A stretch of 64,000 nt of DNA from Guptibacillus spartinae (GTDB taxonomy: Bacteria > Bacillota > Bacilli > Bacillales > Guptibacillaceae): NCBI RefSeq assembly GCF_028610625.1, contig NZ_JAQQWU010000010.1, forward strand, positions 81,758-145,757. Reading direction: 5' to 3'. The position numbers and the translations under genes were made by a program. Positions 42,506-50,568 of this stretch are shown here, piece after piece. Under the pieces are notes generated by a model. The model ran no database searches and was not told where the DNA came from. It saw only the letters and a program-made list of their open reading frames with translations. How positions within the stretch are numbered: position 1 is the first letter of the stretch; every line of letters starts with the position of its first letter.

Positions 42506-43429
42506 TTAAGCAGCACCAACTAACCATAGTACTAGAGGTACGGTAATAATACTAGCAAGAGTCGTTAAAAGCGTACTATAAGAAACGAGTTGTGGTTCTG
42601 TATTGAACTCAAGAGAATACATCGTTGTGTTAGCGGCAGTTGGCATTGATGAAAGTACGACTAAAATGCTACTTAGTAAAGGATTTAAACCAAGTACAAT
42701 CGTGAGAAATAGAGCAATGATTGGAGAAACAACCATTCTAATGGAGAAAATCGTAGATAAATCGCTCCATTTGACACTTCCTCTAGTGAGAGAAGCGAGC
42801 TGCATTCCTAGTACGATCATGATGGTTGGAATTGTAGCATCTGCAACCAGGTCGACGGCTAGCATAACGAACTCTGGAACCTTGAAGTCAGTTATTTGAA
42901 CAATGATGCCGAGAAGTACAGCATGATTAATTGGCATACGAGAGATTTTTAGAAGAGAATCTTTCAGGCTATGCGTTGCTGTGCTACTCCCTTTCGATGC
43001 ATAATAAAGTCCGACCGTATTCATGAGCAATGACTGTATAACCATCATGATAATCGCATAGTGGACGCCTTCTTCACCGTATGCAAATAGAATTATCGGC
43101 ACACCATAGTTACCGCTATTCATGAAAACGGAAGAAAGGATCATGGCAGCAGATTTTGTACGTTTCAGCGCTTTAATTTTAGAAACGATTGTCACAATAA
43201 AGATTAAAAGGATCATCAATAGCAAGCAGAATATCAGGATATAAGCATAATCCATCGTTATATCGTTTGTATAAAAGGTTTGAAAAGCAAGAAACGGATA
43301 CATCAAATAGAGTGCAGAAGTTGAAATAGATTTACGATCAAATCCGATTTTCTTCTGTCCAATGTAGCCAATCGCAAAGATAATAAAAGCCGGTAAAACA
43401 ATTAAAATAACGTCAATGAGTCTCACCAC
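42506..43429 (-). CDS. AEC-family transporter
   Basis: A 307-residue, ten-helix auxin-efflux-carrier-family permease. The N-terminal repeat IIFAIGYIGQKK and the C-terminal SSMPTAANTTMYSLEFN are typical. Bacterial AEC proteins such as MleP move malate or other dicarboxylates, which fits the malate-type symporter upstream. GTG start with a poor ribosome site, so expression may be low. A strong hairpin without U tail lies between this gene and the symporter. Confidence 0.88.
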   Translation of the reverse strand: MVRLIDVILIVLPAFIIFAIGYIGQKKIGFDRKSISTSALYLMYPFLAFQTFYTNDITMDYAYILIFCLLLMILLIFIVTIVSKIKALKRTKSAAMILSSVFMNSGNYGVPIILFAYGEEGVHYAIIMMVIQSLLMNTVGLYYASKGSSTATHSLKDSLLKISRMPINHAVLLGIIVQITDFKVPEFVMLAVDLVADATIPTIMIVLGMQLASLTRGSVKWSDLSTIFSIRMVVSPIIALFLTIVLGLNPLLSSILVVLSSMPTAANTTMYSLEFNTEPQLVSYSTLLTTLASIITVPLVLWLVGAA

Positions 43430-43465
43430 ATTTGTTTTTAAGTTTTAGTGTTAAATGAACGAAGT

Positions 43466-43499
43466 GAACTCCCACTATCTTTGCGGATAGTGGGAGTTC
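43466..43499 (-). other. Strong hairpin without U tail
   Basis: Perfect 14-bp stem (GAACTCCCACTATC / GATAGTGGGAGTTC), loop TTTGCG, between two leftward genes. No U run follows on either side, so it may be a processing or stability element rather than a terminator. Confidence 0.6.
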
Positions 43500-43516
43500 T
43501 TCACAGTATACCCTGG

Positions 43517-44854
43517 TCAAGCGAGAAATGGTATGATTAACCCTGCTAACAAGAGAATTAAGGCTCCACCGAGACGGGATGATATCTGAGCAAATGGCAT
43601 GAGTTCCATTCTTCTTGAAGCAGATAGAACGGCAACATCACCTGTTCCGCCCATATTCGCCATACATAACCCTGCTGTAATCGCTGCCTCAATCGGATAA
43701 AATCCAACCAATTTACCGATTAACCCGGCACCGATAATGGCACCAAGTACCACCCCAAATACGGTGAGAATGTATTGTAGTGTAAGAGCTTCAAGTACTG
43801 TATTTAAATCAGTATAAGCAATTCCAATGCCAAACAATAGCGCAAGGGTCCAGTTACTTGCAACAAATTTGTACCACTGACTTGCTCCGTCAATTATATT
43901 TTTGGGGATAATGTCTGCTATTTTAGCGATGGCAACCACAATAATCATTAAGGCATAAGGGTGTAAAGGAATAAAATCTCCGAGTAATCCACCAATCGCA
44001 AAGAAGGTAATAGCGGCAAGTAACCCAATCCCCATTTTTTGAATATCGTAAGTTTGTTTCTCCTCCTTGTACTGAAATCCTTTAATCAATTGACCATTAC
44101 CAGTAAGAGAAGGAACTTTGTTACCGAGTAAGTTGAGCATGCTAGCGAGTACAATCGCAAATACGTTACCAAGTGCAAGGGCAGGAACGAGCATGGAAAT
44201 ATAATAGGCTGGATCATTGCCCATTAACTCGGAATAAACCTGACTCATCGGGACTGCACCAGCGCCCATGCCACCACCCATGATAGGCATTGTAATAACG
44301 AGGATGGCGTCTCTTAAAGAAAAGCCTACAAGAGAACCCAATAAACCAGCGACCGCAATTGCACCAACAACGGCTCCCATAATAGGTAAGAAGTAGCGCA
44401 GACCAACCTTTACGAGGATTTTCTTGTTCATTCCAAGGATACTCCCGGTAATGAGCGCAGCGATATAAAAGTTTAAAAACGCGCCATCTTTCATGAATGT
44501 TGTCATTGTTGAGACAGATGATTCAGGTAACCAGCCTTCATAAACAAGGAAAGCGGCACCGAAGATAGCGATAATAGCGCCGCCCCCGAGGTAGGTTTTA
44601 ACGATTGGCGTATGATCCCCAATCCAACCTAGTAATTCACCAAGCACAATCATAATCAGCAAACTACCGATCATACCGCCTGGAAGATTTCCGGTATAGA
44701 GGCTAGTCAGCGTAATAGCCGTAAATATTCCAAACCATAGCACTGGGAGACCAAAAATTTTAATGGATTTCTTTTCTTGACTTATATTTTCGGACGAGGG
44801 GTCAGGTTGATTCTCATAATTTAACTCTTTAGCAGCTTGCGCCAATTTGTTCAC
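43517..44854 (-). CDS. 2-hydroxycarboxylate:Na+ symporter (MaeN/CimH/CitS family)
   Basis: A 445-residue 2HCT-family transporter with 11-12 helices. The two re-entrant GGxG loops are visible as MPIMGGGMGAGAVPMS and CMANMGGTGDVAVLS, and the C-terminal arginine pair that binds the substrate carboxylate is in SASRRMELMPF. It imports malate or citrate with sodium. The adjacent DcuS/MalK-type system is the likely regulator, as in B. subtilis malK-malR-maeN, so malate is the favoured substrate. Confidence 0.93.
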   Translation of the reverse strand: MNKLAQAAKELNYENQPDPSSENISQEKKSIKIFGLPVLWFGIFTAITLTSLYTGNLPGGMIGSLLIMIVLGELLGWIGDHTPIVKTYLGGGAIIAIFGAAFLVYEGWLPESSVSTMTTFMKDGAFLNFYIAALITGSILGMNKKILVKVGLRYFLPIMGAVVGAIAVAGLLGSLVGFSLRDAILVITMPIMGGGMGAGAVPMSQVYSELMGNDPAYYISMLVPALALGNVFAIVLASMLNLLGNKVPSLTGNGQLIKGFQYKEEKQTYDIQKMGIGLLAAITFFAIGGLLGDFIPLHPYALMIIVVAIAKIADIIPKNIIDGASQWYKFVASNWTLALLFGIGIAYTDLNTVLEALTLQYILTVFGVVLGAIIGAGLIGKLVGFYPIEAAITAGLCMANMGGTGDVAVLSASRRMELMPFAQISSRLGGALILLLAGLIIPFLA

Positions 44855-44943
44855 TCCTTTTTTAATGCGTTATCAATACAGTAACGAGGTAACCGCTTTC
44901 ATTAGTTGTTTTCATCTTAAAATAATTAACAGAAAATTCACAT

Positions 44944-44973
44944 GTTATGTAATTATTAATAGTTATGTAATTA
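44944..44973 (-). promoter_or_regulatory. Direct repeat, candidate MalR-type binding site
   Basis: GTTATGTAATTA occurs at 44944-44955 and 44962-44973, an 18-base step, about 90-120 bases before the symporter start. Tandem A/T-rich repeats are the usual target of CitB-type regulators. Confidence 0.5.
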
Positions 44974-44976
44974 AAA

Positions 44977-45001
44977 AAAGCAACTAGTGAAGTTGCTTTT
45001 A
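44977..45001 (-). terminator. Terminator of the response-regulator gene
   Basis: AAAAGCAAC / GTTGCTTTT stem, loop TAGTGAA, overlapping the stop codon; U run on the leftward transcript. Confidence 0.85.
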
Positions 45002-45724
45002 AAGGTAATGGCGAATGATCGATTGTTTTTCAGGATTTATCGAATATTGGTAAATGGGACGCCCCACACCATAAGTTAAGGTTTCTTTTAAATACCCAAT
45101 ACTACTTAGAAACTTTAAATATTTTCGAACAGACACTCTTGAGATATTAGTAGTTGTTGCAATCTCATCTGTTGAAAAAGGAGTAGCTTTAAGTGAGAGA
45201 ATGGTCGTATTGATCGTTTTAAGTGTGTTTCTTGATAAACCTTTAGGTAAAGAACGATCTTCTGAAGGAGGATGGACTTCTTGATGAACAGGATATGTAG
45301 TCCTGAGCACGTGATCAAGTTCTTTTTGGTTCATCTGTTCTTTATCGTTGAGCTTGTAGTAATTCTTTTTATAGTTTAAAAGCGCTTCTTTAAAACGATC
45401 AAATTCAAAAGGCTTAATAAGATAATCAATGGCACCAAGCCTTAATGCTTGTTGAATTTGGTTGATTTCAGAAGCAGCTGTTACTAAAATAACATCCACA
45501 TCCTGATTTTGTTCTCGCACCACTTTTAGAAATTCGATACCAGTCACGCCTGGCATATAAACATCTAGAAGAACAAGGTCAATGTCTGTGGAAGCTAATG
45601 TTGATAACGCTTCTTTTGCTGATTTGGCAAGGTGGCCTGGCATAAAACCATCTATTTGCTCAATGTACTTCTTGTTCAATTGTGCAACCATTGGATCATC
45701 TTCTACTATCAAAACCTGAATCAT
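44999..45724 (-). CDS. CitB/MalR-family response regulator
   Basis: A 241-residue regulator: receiver (1-120) with phospho-acceptor Asp in LVLLDVYMPG, a proline/histidine-rich linker (about 130-165), and a C-terminal winged-helix TTNISRVSVRKYLKFLSSIGYL. This is the MalR/DctR/CitT type. It overlaps the kinase gene by four bases (ATGA), so the two are translationally coupled. The neighbouring symporter is the probable target. Confidence 0.93.
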   Translation of the reverse strand: MIQVLIVEDDPMVAQLNKKYIEQIDGFMPGHLAKSAKEALSTLASTDIDLVLLDVYMPGVTGIEFLKVVREQNQDVDVILVTAASEINQIQQALRLGAIDYLIKPFEFDRFKEALLNYKKNYYKLNDKEQMNQKELDHVLRTTYPVHQEVHPPSEDRSLPKGLSRNTLKTINTTILSLKATPFSTDEIATTTNISRVSVRKYLKFLSSIGYLKETLTYGVGRPIYQYSINPEKQSIIRHYL

Positions 45725-47340
45725 AATGAACCATCTCCCTGATCATAAGGAACAATGATCGTAAATGTCGTTCCTTCACCTAAAACAGAATCTACGTCGA
45801 TTGAACCATCTAATTTATCAATGCTTTGTCTAGTAAGGAATAAGCCAAATCCCCTATGTTTGCCGTCTTTCGAAGTATGTCCTTTCAAAAAAATGTCTTC
45901 AAGTTTGTCTTCAGGAATCCCTTCTCCAGTATCAATGATCGTCATACTTAATAAATCATCAATATAAGAGAAGATCATGCGGATTTCTTGCTTTTCACTA
46001 GTAGAAACACTATCGATTGCATTATCGATAATATTACCCAGAATGGTAATCAGTTCATGGGTGATTTCAGGCTGACCAGCCTGTGGAATCTCTGTTTCAA
46101 AGTCGATTGTCATGGTAACGTGTGATTCTCGTGCGTAGCTCATTTTCCCAATGATAAAACCTGCGAATATTGGATCTTTGATGTACTTTGTTACACTACC
46201 AATTTCGTCTGCTTGATGATCAACCAATTTGCTAATAAAGTGAGTAACCTCTTCATAATCTTCCATTTTGATTAAACCGAGTAGAACTTGCAATTGATTC
46301 TTAAATTCATGAGATTGCGCTCGCAATGTATCTGCATACATCTGTACACCAGTTAGTTTCTCTGCTAATTGATTTACTTCTGTTTTATCTCTAAAGGTGG
46401 CGATGGCCCCAACCACATGGCCATTTACAATGAGAGGAACACGATTTGTAATAATTGAGACGCCATTAATCAACTGTTCTTGATCTAATTCTGCTTCTCG
46501 TGACATAAGCACATCTTCTAACCTTGTGCCTGGCAGGAAATCGCTGATTTTCATCCCTAGAGGATCAGGTTTCTTCAAACTAGCCTGTGTGAAAATGCGT
46601 CGAGCTGACTTATTTACGAGAATAATCGTCCCGGTACTATCTATGGCGATAATCCCTTCATGTACAGAATGTAACATCGTATTTCGTTCTTCGTGTATAC
46701 GAGCAATCGCGTATGGTTCTAACCCGAAGAGACTGTTTTTTATATATCCTGCTAACAAAAATGCTCCAATAATGCCTATAAGTACGCCAACCGTTGAACC
46801 GATAAGAATTTTCTTGTGGCTCTGCTGGATGGATGATGTGACAGCTTCTAATGAAATCCCCACCGCCACAGCACCAATCTGTTTCTGATTATTATCATAA
46901 ATCGGTGTGAATGCCCGTAATGATTTACCTAGCGTGCCAGTTGATCTAGATATATATTCTTCTCCATTAAGCGCCCTTTGTTCATCGCCACCTACAAAAT
47001 GTTTCCCTATTTTTTGAACATCAGGATGTGATTTTCGTATACCTTCCATATCCATCACAACCACAAATAGGACATCAGAAGCTTGTTGAATATTTGTCGT
47101 GTACTCTTGAATGCTTATCTCTTCATTAGGTACATCCGTTAATCCATCTTTCACAATTTTTGATTCAGCAATCGTTCTAGAAACGGTAATCGCTTTATCC
47201 TCTAATTGATTTTCAATCGTTTCACTCGTTGTATTTGTAATTAATAGATCCGTTATTAAGAGCGACATGGTGACTACCGTACATACAAAGATAATAATAA
47301 TTGTACTTAATTTAAAGCGGTACTTTTGCATTGTTTTCAC
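45721..47340 (-). CDS. DcuS/CitA/MalK-family sensor histidine kinase
   Basis: A 539-residue kinase. Helices near 12-33 and 175-197 enclose a Cache/PASC sensor domain (KIGKHFVGGDEQRALNGEEYISR, cited in part, is the dicarboxylate-binding signature). A cytoplasmic PAS follows (about 210-325), then the SPOB_a helix with the phospho-accepting histidine in RAQSHEFKNQLQVLLGLI, and HATPase (NIIDNAIDSV, DTGEGIPE, RGFGLFLTRQ). It senses extracellular malate, citrate or C4-acids and phosphorylates the regulator. Confidence 0.94.
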   Translation of the reverse strand: MKTMQKYRFKLSTIIIIFVCTVVTMSLLITDLLITNTTSETIENQLEDKAITVSRTIAESKIVKDGLTDVPNEEISIQEYTTNIQQASDVLFVVVMDMEGIRKSHPDVQKIGKHFVGGDEQRALNGEEYISRSTGTLGKSLRAFTPIYDNNQKQIGAVAVGISLEAVTSSIQQSHKKILIGSTVGVLIGIIGAFLLAGYIKNSLFGLEPYAIARIHEERNTMLHSVHEGIIAIDSTGTIILVNKSARRIFTQASLKKPDPLGMKISDFLPGTRLEDVLMSREAELDQEQLINGVSIITNRVPLIVNGHVVGAIATFRDKTEVNQLAEKLTGVQMYADTLRAQSHEFKNQLQVLLGLIKMEDYEEVTHFISKLVDHQADEIGSVTKYIKDPIFAGFIIGKMSYARESHVTMTIDFETEIPQAGQPEITHELITILGNIIDNAIDSVSTSEKQEIRMIFSYIDDLLSMTIIDTGEGIPEDKLEDIFLKGHTSKDGKHRGFGLFLTRQSIDKLDGSIDVDSVLGEGTTFTIIVPYDQGDGSL

Positions 47341-47435
47341 CTCAAAAGAAACAAAGGGCTTTACCTCTAGTGTAGTCGTTTCTTTAGGAGATGAACATAG
47401 GTAGTGTAGGATGTGGTTGGGATAGCAAATTAAAA

Positions 47436-47461
47436 CCGCTCAGTCAAAAGACTGAGCGGAT
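47436..47461 (-). terminator. Terminator of the DHA2 transporter gene
   Basis: Perfect 10-bp stem CCGCTCAGTC / GACTGAGCGG with AAAA loop; TTTTAATTT follows on the leftward transcript. Confidence 0.85.
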
Positions 47462-47478
47462 GTATGAAATGGTTCGTT

Positions 47479-48936
47479 TTACGCATTAGCTGACTTAGGC
47501 TGATGCCGATTGTTTCGAATCGGTGCTTCATTCGTTTTATGGGATTCTTGTTCAGGCGCACTCTTCTTCACAAAGAATGAAAGTCCAAGAGCGACAATCG
47601 ACAGAACAAGAATGACAAGAAAGGCGATGTTGACGCCATAAATATCTGGTCGTGAGATCGTCGGCTGTTGCTGTGCCGATTGAGCTGTTGTTGTCATAAC
47701 TGTGACAAGTATAGCTGTTCCAATCGAGGCCGCGATTTGACGCATTGTATTGTTCATGGCAGCCCCATGTGGAATGAGGTGCTTCGGCAATTGATTGAGA
47801 CCAGCCGTTGTGACCGGCATCATTACCATAGATAAACCAAACATCCGAATGGCATACATGACCGTTAAGAATGTGATGGTTGTTGTTGTATCGAGAAATG
47901 AAAAACCGAATGTCGCCACACTTAAAATGGTAAGTCCAACAATCGCAAGCATGCGCGCACCGATTTTATCAAAAATTCGTCCTGTAATCGGGGACATAAA
48001 CGCCGTAATGACGGCCCCAGGTAGTAGGACAAGCCCAGATTCAAACGCGGTAAAGTCTCTCATGTTTTGCATGTAAAGTGGAATTAACGTTTCTGAACCG
48101 ATTAATCCAAGAAACATGAGCATTCCAATAATGGTGGCAATGGTGAAGATTTTATCTTTAAATACGCGAAACTCAAGCATAGGCTGAGAAAGACGTAGCT
48201 GTCTTAAAATGAATGCTGTTAGCGTGACAACACCAACAATTAGCACAAGTATCGTTCTCATATTGCCCCATCCGAGATTTCCTGCGCTCGTAAACGCATA
48301 AAGCAAACCGCCAAATCCAATCGATGAAAGAATAATCGAGATCGGATCGACTTTTGGAAACGTAAGCTCTGTCACATTTTTCATCGTGAAGCGGGCAACA
48401 GTTATAATGACAATCGCAAGCGGAAGCATCGCCCAAAATAAAACGCGCCATGAATAGTTCGCTGTAATCCAACCGGATAGCGCGGGACCAATGGCCGGTG
48501 CGAATGACATCACTAGCCCAATGTAACCCATCGCGGTACCGCGTTTATTTACAGGAAAGATCATGAGAAAAACAGTTTGCATGAGGGGCATCATCACCCC
48601 AGCACCAGCTGATTGAACGACTCGTCCAATAAGCAACACGCCGAAATTCGGTGCAAACCCGCCAATGACCGTTCCGACTGAGAAAATACTCATCGCAGAA
48701 ATAAAAAGTTGTCTCGTTGTAAATCGTTCTAGAAGAAAAGCACTAATCGGTATCATAATGCCGTTCACAAGCATAAAGACGGTTGTCAGCCACTGAGCTG
48801 TGTTCGCGGTAATGTTCATTTCCTCCATAATCGGTGGAATGGCCGTTATCATAAGTGTCTGGTTTAAAATAGTAATAAACGCTCCAGCTAGTAGAAGCGC
48901 TGCAATGAACACTTTATTGTAAGGTTTGGTGGTCAC
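47479..48936 (-). CDS. DHA2-family MFS drug:H+ antiporter (EmrB/QacA type)
   Basis: A 485-residue protein with 14 predicted helices. Motif A is FLLERFTTRQLFI, motif C (antiporter signature) GYIGLVMSFAPAIGPALSGWI, cited in part, and the DHA2 opening ITILNQTLMITAIPPI. Such pumps export cationic dyes and antibiotics (LmrB, MdeA). It stands alone with its own promoter region and terminator; no TetR or MarR regulator lies next to it. Substrate unknown. Confidence 0.92.
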   Translation of the reverse strand: MTTKPYNKVFIAALLLAGAFITILNQTLMITAIPPIMEEMNITANTAQWLTTVFMLVNGIMIPISAFLLERFTTRQLFISAMSIFSVGTVIGGFAPNFGVLLIGRVVQSAGAGVMMPLMQTVFLMIFPVNKRGTAMGYIGLVMSFAPAIGPALSGWITANYSWRVLFWAMLPLAIVIITVARFTMKNVTELTFPKVDPISIILSSIGFGGLLYAFTSAGNLGWGNMRTILVLIVGVVTLTAFILRQLRLSQPMLEFRVFKDKIFTIATIIGMLMFLGLIGSETLIPLYMQNMRDFTAFESGLVLLPGAVITAFMSPITGRIFDKIGARMLAIVGLTILSVATFGFSFLDTTTTITFLTVMYAIRMFGLSMVMMPVTTAGLNQLPKHLIPHGAAMNNTMRQIAASIGTAILVTVMTTTAQSAQQQPTISRPDIYGVNIAFLVILVLSIVALGLSFFVKKSAPEQESHKTNEAPIRNNRHQPKSANA

Positions 48937-49268
48937 GATAGGACTCCTCTCGTCATCTCTAATAATCGTTAGTCATTTTGTCATTTTTACTTAGTTGAGT
49001 GGTTTTCCCCTCAATCAATTACCAAATTATACGCTCATCCTTTTCTCGTGACAAACGTCTTGTTTATGAATTTTTATCAAGTTCGAGAGATGGATTATTC
49101 CACATAATGGTATAATTGGTTAGAATGATTCTCGTTAGCTAATAAAAATTGGTTTTGGCCAATATATCTCAAATTTAGCCAATAAAACTGCATTTTGGCT
49201 AATAAATCTTAACTTTAGCCAATAAAGCTTCCGCAAGAGAGCTCTTAATGAGAGGAATGGTGGATCCA
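48937..49268. other. Divergent intergenic region
   Basis: A 332-base stretch between the DHA2 pump and the methyltransferase. It holds the period-20 array at 49127-49226 and, before it, TATAAT at 49111 that could promote the rightward gene. No other gene is seen. Confidence 0.5.
49127..49226 (-). repeat. Period-20 tandem array, five units, opposite strand
   Basis: On the minus strand five 20-base units start at 49226, 49206, 49186, 49166 and 49146. Each begins TTTATTRGCYAAA (unit four TATATTGGCCAAA) followed by seven variable bases. Core, phase and period equal those of the array at 22344-22463. Confidence 0.82.
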
Positions 49269-49985
49269 ATGGAGAAAGTAATCCGAAATGAAGAGGATTT
49301 GTTGCAACTACTCGATCTACTGCTAGAAGAAGAGAACCCTATCAACTGGAATGCGTTCTATTCTGATCGAGAGCGAAAGGTTCCGTTTTTCGTCCAACTA
49401 CCAGATGAAAATCTTGTTAGGTACTTTCAAAGTAAGTCTTTCACACCCCAAAAAGTGCTTGAGCTTGGCTGTGGGAATGGACGCAATGCGATTTATTTTG
49501 CACAAAAGGGGTGCAGGGTCGATGCGATCGATGCGTCTAGTGAGGCAATTAATTGGGCGAGGGAAGAAGCAGATAAGAGGCAAGTGCACGTAAATTTCAT
49601 GGAAGAAAATCTATTTGAACTTTCGCTCACTCCACATACATATGATTTTATTTATGACTCGGGTTGCTTCCATCACATCGCGCCGCATCGAAGGATGAGC
49701 TATATTGCGCTTGTGAAACAAGCGTTAAAACCAGGAGGGGAATTTGCGTTAACGTGTTTTATTGAGAATGGCCCATTAGGAGGTTCTACGCTTTCCGATC
49801 TAGAAGTCTATCAAAAGAGGAGTCTTCAAGGTGGTCTTGGGTTCACTAAGGAGAAGTTGCTTACCATGTTCCAACAAGAATTCGAGCCAGTTGAAGTGAT
49901 CGAGATGAACCAGATGGATCCAACAAGCGGGATGTTTGGCGTTAGTGGCCTATGGGCGGCGCGATTTAGACTTCGGAGTGCATGA
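49269..49985 (+). CDS. Class I SAM-dependent methyltransferase
   Basis: A 238-residue Rossmann-fold methyltransferase from ATG 49269; ATG 49248 is an alternative but lacks a ribosome site. Motif I is VLELGCGNGRNAIYFA, motif II VDAIDAS, and FDYDSG-like FIYDSGCFHHI covers motif IV. It resembles the TehB/thiopurine S-methyltransferase-like branch. The substrate is unknown. The GrpB gene starts 22 bases downstream. Confidence 0.88.
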   Translation: MEKVIRNEEDLLQLLDLLLEEENPINWNAFYSDRERKVPFFVQLPDENLVRYFQSKSFTPQKVLELGCGNGRNAIYFAQKGCRVDAIDASSEAINWAREEADKRQVHVNFMEENLFELSLTPHTYDFIYDSGCFHHIAPHRRMSYIALVKQALKPGGEFALTCFIENGPLGGSTLSDLEVYQKRSLQGGLGFTKEKLLTMFQQEFEPVEVIEMNQMDPTSGMFGVSGLWAARFRLRSA

Positions 49986-50007
49986 CATCGTGAGGGGTGT
50001 GAAACTT

Positions 50008-50520
50008 ATGAGAAAAGTGGAAGTACAGGAATTTAAAGAGATTTGGCGTGAACTTTTTCTATTAGAAGCAAGGAAGATCGAGCGCGTTTTTGGTGAAAAT
50101 ATGATTGAAATTCATCATATTGGAAGTACGGCGGTTGAAGGATTAAAAGCTAAGCCGGTTATCGATCTGCTGCCAGTTGTGAATGATCTCAATCTGGTGG
50201 ATCAAAAAAATGATGAGATGAAAGCACTTGGCTATGAAGCGCTTGGGGAAAATGGTCTACCTGGACGCCGCTTCTTCCGAAAAGGTGGAGATCAGCGCTC
50301 GCATCATGTGCACCTCTATGGAAAAGGACATCCGGATATTGACCGGCACGTAGCCTTTCGGGACTACTTAATGCTGCATAATGAAGATCGCGTTCGCTAT
50401 GGTGAGAAAAAAGCCGAGTTAGCGGAGCGGTTCCCGTATGAGATGGAGGCTTACATTGAAGGAAAGGATTCACTTGTTAAGGAAATTGAAGCCAAAGCGA
50501 TTGAATGGTATAAAGAGTAG
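50008..50520 (+). CDS. GrpB/UPF0157 nucleotidyltransferase-like protein
   Basis: A 170-residue GrpB-family protein. The signature IHHIGSTAVEGLKAKPVIDLL (nucleotidyltransferase-like G-S ... D) is clear, as is HHVHLYGKGHPDIDRHVAFRDYL, cited in part. Family members are fused to dephospho-CoA kinase in some actinobacteria; the stand-alone function is unknown. ATG at 50008 with GAGGGG ten bases upstream. Likely co-transcribed with the methyltransferase. Confidence 0.9.
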   Translation: MRKVEVQEFKEIWRELFLLEARKIERVFGENMIEIHHIGSTAVEGLKAKPVIDLLPVVNDLNLVDQKNDEMKALGYEALGENGLPGRRFFRKGGDQRSHHVHLYGKGHPDIDRHVAFRDYLMLHNEDRVRYGEKKAELAERFPYEMEAYIEGKDSLVKEIEAKAIEWYKE

Positions 50521-50532
50521 AGGATACGTAAG

Positions 50533-50562
50533 AAAGAACGCCGGATTCGTCCGGCGTTCTTT
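50533..50562. terminator. Bidirectional terminator between grpB and lipase genes
   Basis: Perfect 13-bp stem AAAGAACGCCGGA / TCCGGCGTTCTTT with TTCG tetraloop. Confidence 0.95.
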
Positions 50563-50568
50563 CTTTGC

